Below are positions 59,741-64,000 of a stretch of 64,000 nt of DNA, piece by piece. The translations under genes were made by a program, and so were the position numbers. The stretch's first letter is position 1. Every line of letters begins with the position of its first letter. The notes under the pieces are model-generated. The model did no database searches. It saw only the letters and a list, made by a program, of their open reading frames with translations, and had not been told where the DNA came from. Source of the DNA: Telopea speciosissima (Eukaryota; Streptophyta; Magnoliopsida; Proteales; Proteaceae). Location of the stretch: positions 1,140,577 through 1,204,576 of the forward strand of contig NC_057926.1 of the NCBI RefSeq assembly GCF_018873765.1, given 5' to 3'.

Positions 59741-60166
59741 ATGGCTAATAATGCTAGTAGTCCTACCATTACTGGTAGTGGTAGCACTGCAGCATATGAT
59801 CCATCTAAAGATCCTGCTAGGAAGGCCAAGTCAAAAGATCCTGGCTGGAAATATGGATATTGGCCAGAACTTACAGACAAGAACTTAGTTCGATGTTCGC
59901 TATGTGGTAAGAATGGTAGATGGGGAGTTAAAAGACTAAAGCAACACTTAGTCGGTGGGTTTGGAGATGTAGTCAAGTGCACTAAAACAACTGCAGCGAT
60001 TAGTAGGGAGATGCATGAGGCTATAGTACGAAATCAAAAGAGAAAGGTTGATGTTTTAGATGATTATGATGTTGATAGCCATCACCACCAAAGAGAGTTG
60101 CTTATACAGTTGGAAAGTGGAGGGGAAGTGCAGTCTCTAGAAACTAGGCCCCAACTGGAGAGTCCC
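59741..60166 (+). pseudogene. hAT transposase N-terminus with BED zinc finger
   Basis: An ATG at 59741 starts a frame with a BED-type finger, DPGWKYGYWPEL...VRCSLCGKNG...RLKQHLVGG, residues about 30-75, the DNA-binding end of hAT transposases. It stays open to 60166, where a solo LTR begins. Confidence 0.88.
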
Positions 60167-60666
60167 TGATGTAGATCCCAGCCCCATGCATGGGCTGACA
60201 TACAATCAAACCAGTCCAGCCAAGACCAGTCAGCACGAGCCTAACCAGTCCCTAACTTTGGGACAGAATTGGACAGAATTGGACCAGCCAATTTGTCTTC
60301 ATCAAGCCATTTCGCAGCAACAGCTTGTAAGCAGCTTCTCATCAGCAAGTATCTACTACTGTTTTGGTTAAGCCCTCACTATATATGGAGGCCTTATTGT
60401 AAGTTTTTGAAGAATAGAATGAATGAAACAAATGAAGCTTGCTTTGGCAAACTATTGTCCTGAGAAAGGCTGAGAGATCAACTGAGAGAGTTGAGGGTGA
60501 GAATCCCACGGCTGAGACAGCCCTCTATCCCCATTACCCTTCTATCCCTCCATCTTCTCTTCTATCTTCTGTTTTATTTGCTGATTTGTTCCCTTAATCT
60601 AAAGTTTATTGATTGAGATCAAGATCCTGCCTGGGATTAGATCATTCGTGATTTAACCTTTCATTA
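60167..60666 (+). mobile_element. Solo LTR (500 bp) in the hAT transposase
   Basis: It begins TGATGTAGATCCC and ends TTTCATTA. The target duplication GTCCC is perfect at 60162-60166 and 60667-60671. A CTATATATGG box lies at 60380-60389. The ends TGATG...CATTA are the same type as those of the TRIM-like element at 34170-36008. Orientation as plus is inferred from TG at the left and the TATA-like box. Confidence 0.88.
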
Positions 60667-62984
60667 GTCCCAAGCTTCAACAAGAGTAAACCTTGTCCCA
60701 ACTCCAACTCCAAGCTCTAGGACAGCAGCTAAAAAGATGAAATCTACTATAGATACATCGCTACTAAGGGGTCCGATGGATGCCTTTGTTAGGCGGACTC
60801 CTGAAGAAGTGGTTGCTGATAGGCGGTCTAAGGGTCCTACTTAAACAACAATTGAGAGCCGCTTCAAAATCCAATGCAGAGAGAAAGAATACTTGTTCTT
60901 ATATTGCAAGGTGGTTTTATGAAGCTGGCATCCCATTCAATGCAGCAAAGTTAGAGGAGCATTGAAGAGATAATTGAAGCCGTTGGGCAGTTTGGGTCAG
61001 GACTTAAGCCCCCTTCTTATCATGAGTTGAGAGTTCCATGTTTAGAGGATGAGAAGTCTAGAGTTGATGCAATCAAGAAGAAATATGAAGCCTATTGGAA
61101 AAAACATGGATGCACTCTTATGTCGGATGGGTGGACTGACACTAGAGGAAGACACCTAATAAATTTCCTTGTCAATTGTCCATTGGGCACTTATTTTATG
61201 GGTTCTGTAGATGCATCTAGTGAGGTTCAAACTGCACAAATGCTATTTCAGTTGCTTGACAACAAAATTGAAGAAATTGGGGAAGACAATGTGGTACAAG
61301 TAGTAACAGACAATTAAGTTGTTGCTGGTAGATTGTTGATTGAGAAGAGAAAGAAGCTGTTTTGGACTCCTTGTGCAGCTCATTGTTTGGATCTAATGTT
61401 GGACATTGGCCACTTAAGAAGTTATAAGGGAGTAATTGTGAAGGCAAAAAGAATTACAAGATTTATTTATAGGCAAACTACACTCCTTTATGCTATGAGG
61501 AAGAAAACAAATGGGATGGACCTAGTGAGAGCTAGTGTTACAAGGTTTGCCACTTCATTCCTCCCCTTGCAAAGTTTGTTAAGGCACAAGGATGCCTTAA
61601 GGCATCTGTTTATTTCTGATGATTGGAAGAATTCAAAGTTGTCTTTGACAGAGGAAGGTAATAGAGTTCTTGATACAACCCTTGCTCAAACATTTTGGAA
61701 TGGTTTGCAAGATTGCCTTAGAGCATCGCAACCAATTCTAGTTGTCTTGAGGTTGGTGGATGCGGAGCCTAAAGTTTATATGGCAATGGAAGTGGCAAAA
61801 AATAGTATAAAACGGAATTTTGGGAACAAGGAAAGATTACGGAAGAAAGTGATTGCAATTGTTGATAGGCATTGGGAGTGTCAAATGGATCAAGCTTTAT
61901 ATGTTGCAGCATTTTATCTTAATGCTACCAAGTTTTTTGAGTACATTGATGATCCTACAATCTCTCCTCCAAACATTTGTAAATTGCAAGAATCTTTTAA
62001 TGATGTAATTAATTAATTATAAGACTGGTGCTCGATTTATCTATCCAAGATAAAATCATTTGTGAGTCTAATATGTATAGAAAAAGTGAAGGTGCATTTG
62101 CAAAGACTTTGGCTATTAGACACCAGACACGCGGGACAGCATTGGATAGTAGTAAGTACTTTAAATTGAACAAGTATTGAATTATTATATGTGTATTTGT
62201 GTAATTGTGTTTCTGATTTTTTTTTTTTCTCTTACACATTATATTTTATAATAACTTGGTCGGAAACACGTGGAACTTCAACTGCCACACCTTCAGCAAA
62301 TTGTAGTACGTATATTAGGCCTTTGTTGCTCCGCTTCTGGTTGCGAGCGCAACTGGAGCATATTTGGCTTTGTAAGTAATAAGTATTTTGTAGTTTTTTT
62401 ACATCTATTTTCTTTACTTAAAGTCTTAAATAAAGAGGTTGATGTTATAAATTATGATTATTTGGTTATGAATTCAGATTCACGCCAAGAAGAGGAATAG
62501 ACTAGAACATCAACGCTTGAATGATCTAGTCTATATCCAATATAATCGGCGTCTTCATTCAAGGTTCAAAGAAAGGATTGAAAAGGGCGACAATTATGAT
62601 CCACTATTACTTGATGAGTTAAATTGGAGTAGCGAGTGGATGGTTGCTCAGCAAGATGAAGATTTAGTCCATCCTGGAGACAATCTCACATGGGGAGATG
62701 TTGATAGAGCAGTTGGCGCATCTACATTGATTGGGGGCCGTAATCTACCAAGGAGGACTCAAACATCAGCAAGTGCAGGTGCAACCAATGTTTGCTATAT
62801 ACGTCGTGCTAAGGGGAGAGGTGTTGTTGAAGAAGAATCAAATGAAGGAGAAACTGGAGAATTTGAAGAAGAGGTCGAAGATGGTGGGAACGATGATGAA
62901 AATGTTGAGGAAGACTTTGGTGATAGGCCTACTGATTCTATGGGGCAGCAACCGCAACAAGGAATAGATGTTTTGTTAGTTTGA
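60667..62984 (+). pseudogene. hAT transposase body and dimerisation domain
   Basis: After the solo LTR the frames give RGPMDAFVRRTPEEV, YIARWFYEAGIPFNAAK, the catalytic start MSDGWTDTRGRHLINFLV (about 61120-61165), VVTDN followed by an in-frame TAA (61315-61317), then TPCAAHCLDLMLDIG and RASVTRFATSFLPL to 62016. A shifted part (YRKSEGAFAKTLAIRH) follows near 62070. The C-terminal hAT dimerisation block is split by a GT-AG intron: RILGLCCSASGCERNW (about 62300-62350), then HAKKRNRLEHQRLNDLVYI from 62481. The tail is acidic, and the last stop is at 62984. The domain is DUF659-type. At least one stop and two frame breaks make it inactive. Confidence 0.9.
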
Positions 62985-63714
62985 TTATGATTGAACAAGA
63001 ACAATAGGGATATTTGGATAATTGGATTTATGACTTATGAGTATTTTGTTGTTTTGAATTTTGATAGGGGATACTTTAGTAGTTTACTATTGATGGTATA
63101 TTTTATTGTTTCAAATCTTATTAAAGTTTAACATCCTTGGTTTGAGGTTTGATTTTTATGTTTTCCATTAAATAGATGCTGATTTTTTAAACAATGGAAT
63201 GTTGGGAACTTGGGAATTGGGCATCTTAGAGGTAAGAAATTTTAACACATGTAAAATTGTATATTTATTATGTGCTTAATATAGGTCTTCATTTCTTAGT
63301 AAATGTTATTGTGCCTTTTATATTATTGCTTTGTTTTTTTTTTTTAATGAATAATTGAATATACACTTCTTTATATATTATATATTTTGTTCTATCATTT
63401 GTGAGTTTCTCATTTTAGCAAATAAGTATAATGTCATTTTGCATTGATATGGCTATTATGGAGATTCTTGTCTCTTGATGTTGCTTAAAGTGTCCTTTTT
63501 TGTCTCTTAATGTTACTTATAGTATTCATTCTTGATAAGAAAAAATGTATATCATTACTGTACTAGTCTACTAGATATATTAGATATATTAAAATAGTAC
63601 TAGGGCGCTTAGACCGCCTAGGTGCCGCCTAGGCAGGCACCTAAGCGCTTAGACAAACCTTCAATGCCGTGGTTCGCCTAGGCGCCGTGACAACTATGTT
63701 GGACACCCATCGAT

Positions 63715-63934
63715 CCTAAAGAGGACCAGTTTCGGCTGGCTTTGAGTCACTGCCAATAATATGTAAAGTAAGTCCTCGACCCGCAATGCTCAAATAAGTA
63801 GACATGGACCACATTAAGTAATTAGTTCCATCAAGTTTGATAGGAGCAGCGAAAGGTAAATACTCAGTCCTTGCTTGTCTGGCAATCCCAGAAGTAGCAG
63901 TAGTAATATCTGAACCTGACATGCTTGCAAACAA
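63715..63934 (-). pseudogene. copia gag N-terminus
   Basis: A minus-strand frame from ATG 63934 includes IKLDGTNYLMWSMSTYLSIA, the start of copia Gag. It is cut at the hAT target duplication (63699-63706) and resumes at 58329. The 66 bases to its right are leader sequence reaching the window edge. Confidence 0.88.
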
Positions 63935-64000
63935 CTAATCAACAGAACCAACAAGGAGTCTAAATCAATCCAACAGAACCAGCAAGGAATCGATGCAGCC

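Larger units (their letters stand above)
58338..63698 (+). mobile_element. hAT DNA transposon, 5361 bp
   Basis: The tips CATAGTTGTC and GACAACTATG form terminal inverted repeats. The 8-bp target duplication TTGGACAC is perfect at 58330-58337 and 63699-63706. Subterminal GCCTAGG and GGCGCC words fill both ends, including a long palindrome around 63604-63650. The plus strand encodes an Ac-type transposase, now broken. It sits in copia gag and contains a 500-bp solo LTR. Related MITE: 32672-32861. Confidence 0.95.
52800..64000 (-). mobile_element. Ty1/copia retrotransposon, nested and decayed, running off the right edge
   Basis: On the minus strand, from right to left: gag start (63934), gag, protease, integrase, RT, RNase H, polypurine tract (AACTTGAGGGGGAC, plus 53212-53225) and the start of the 3' LTR (TGTTGAGTTATG from 53211 downward). 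Integrase before RT is the copia order. The far end of the 3' LTR and the 5' LTR are not seen; 52800 is a lower bound. Its body is split by two insertions, 55723-56774 and 58338-63698, which together account for 6.4 kb. Many stops and shifts show it is dead. Confidence 0.88.

Overview
This window is nuclear DNA of a flowering plant, most likely a eudicot. The evidence is spliced plant gene families (glycine/proline-rich GPRP proteins, a TrmB-type tRNA methyltransferase, a FAR1-related gene), plant-type LTR retrotransposons, hAT and Mutator (MULE) elements with 8- and 9-bp target duplications, and A+T-rich intergenic DNA. The species cannot be told from the sequence alone. Only three probable host genes are seen. 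Most of the rest is layered transposable-element sequence.

Layout. 1-4.4 kb: a decayed Ty3/gypsy body (gag, protease, reverse transcriptase) flanked or invaded by two oppositely oriented LTR copies of a second family. 4.4-8.7 kb: intergenic, with a 110-bp tandem array (about 4962-5620) and a foldback MITE (6256-6417). 9.2-11.2 kb (minus): a FAR1-related pseudogene. 11.4-18.6 kb: two adjacent solo LTRs in the same orientation, each with a perfect 5-bp target duplication (ATTAG, TCCAG) and each filled with family-specific palindromes. 19.3-20.1 kb: two MITEs. 20.4-23.5 kb (plus): GPRP gene 1. 25981-31160: a nearly complete chromovirus-like Ty3/gypsy element with two LTRs, a CACTA target duplication and disabling mutations. 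32.7 kb: a small hAT MITE. 33.1-38.5 kb (minus): GPRP gene 2, convergent with gene 1, whose 4.5-kb 5'UTR intron holds a TRIM-like retroelement and a possible pararetrovirus relic. 38.7-43.6 kb: a cluster of three terminal-inverted-repeat elements, two clearly Mutator-type with shared ends. 45.2-48.6 kb (minus): a tRNA (guanine-N7)-methyltransferase gene lacking its first exon or exons, next to a LINE fragment at 49.0-49.5 kb. 49.5-52.8 kb: a coding-poor composite of LTR-element leader sequences. 53 kb to the right edge (minus): a Ty1/copia element split by a 1.05-kb LTR-like insertion and by a 5.36-kb hAT transposon, which itself carries a 500-bp solo LTR.

How it fits together. The two GPRP genes share intron positions and phases, C-terminal architecture and an AACGCGTT promoter motif, so they look like an old inverted duplication pushed apart by retrotransposon insertion. 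The target duplications allow the nesting to be ordered: copia first, then hAT, then the solo LTR inside the hAT transposase. The least explained signals are the palindrome families inside the two solo LTRs and a short ORF at the start of one LTR family that seems to change mostly at synonymous positions. No rRNA, tRNA, CRISPR array or bacterial-type operon was seen.
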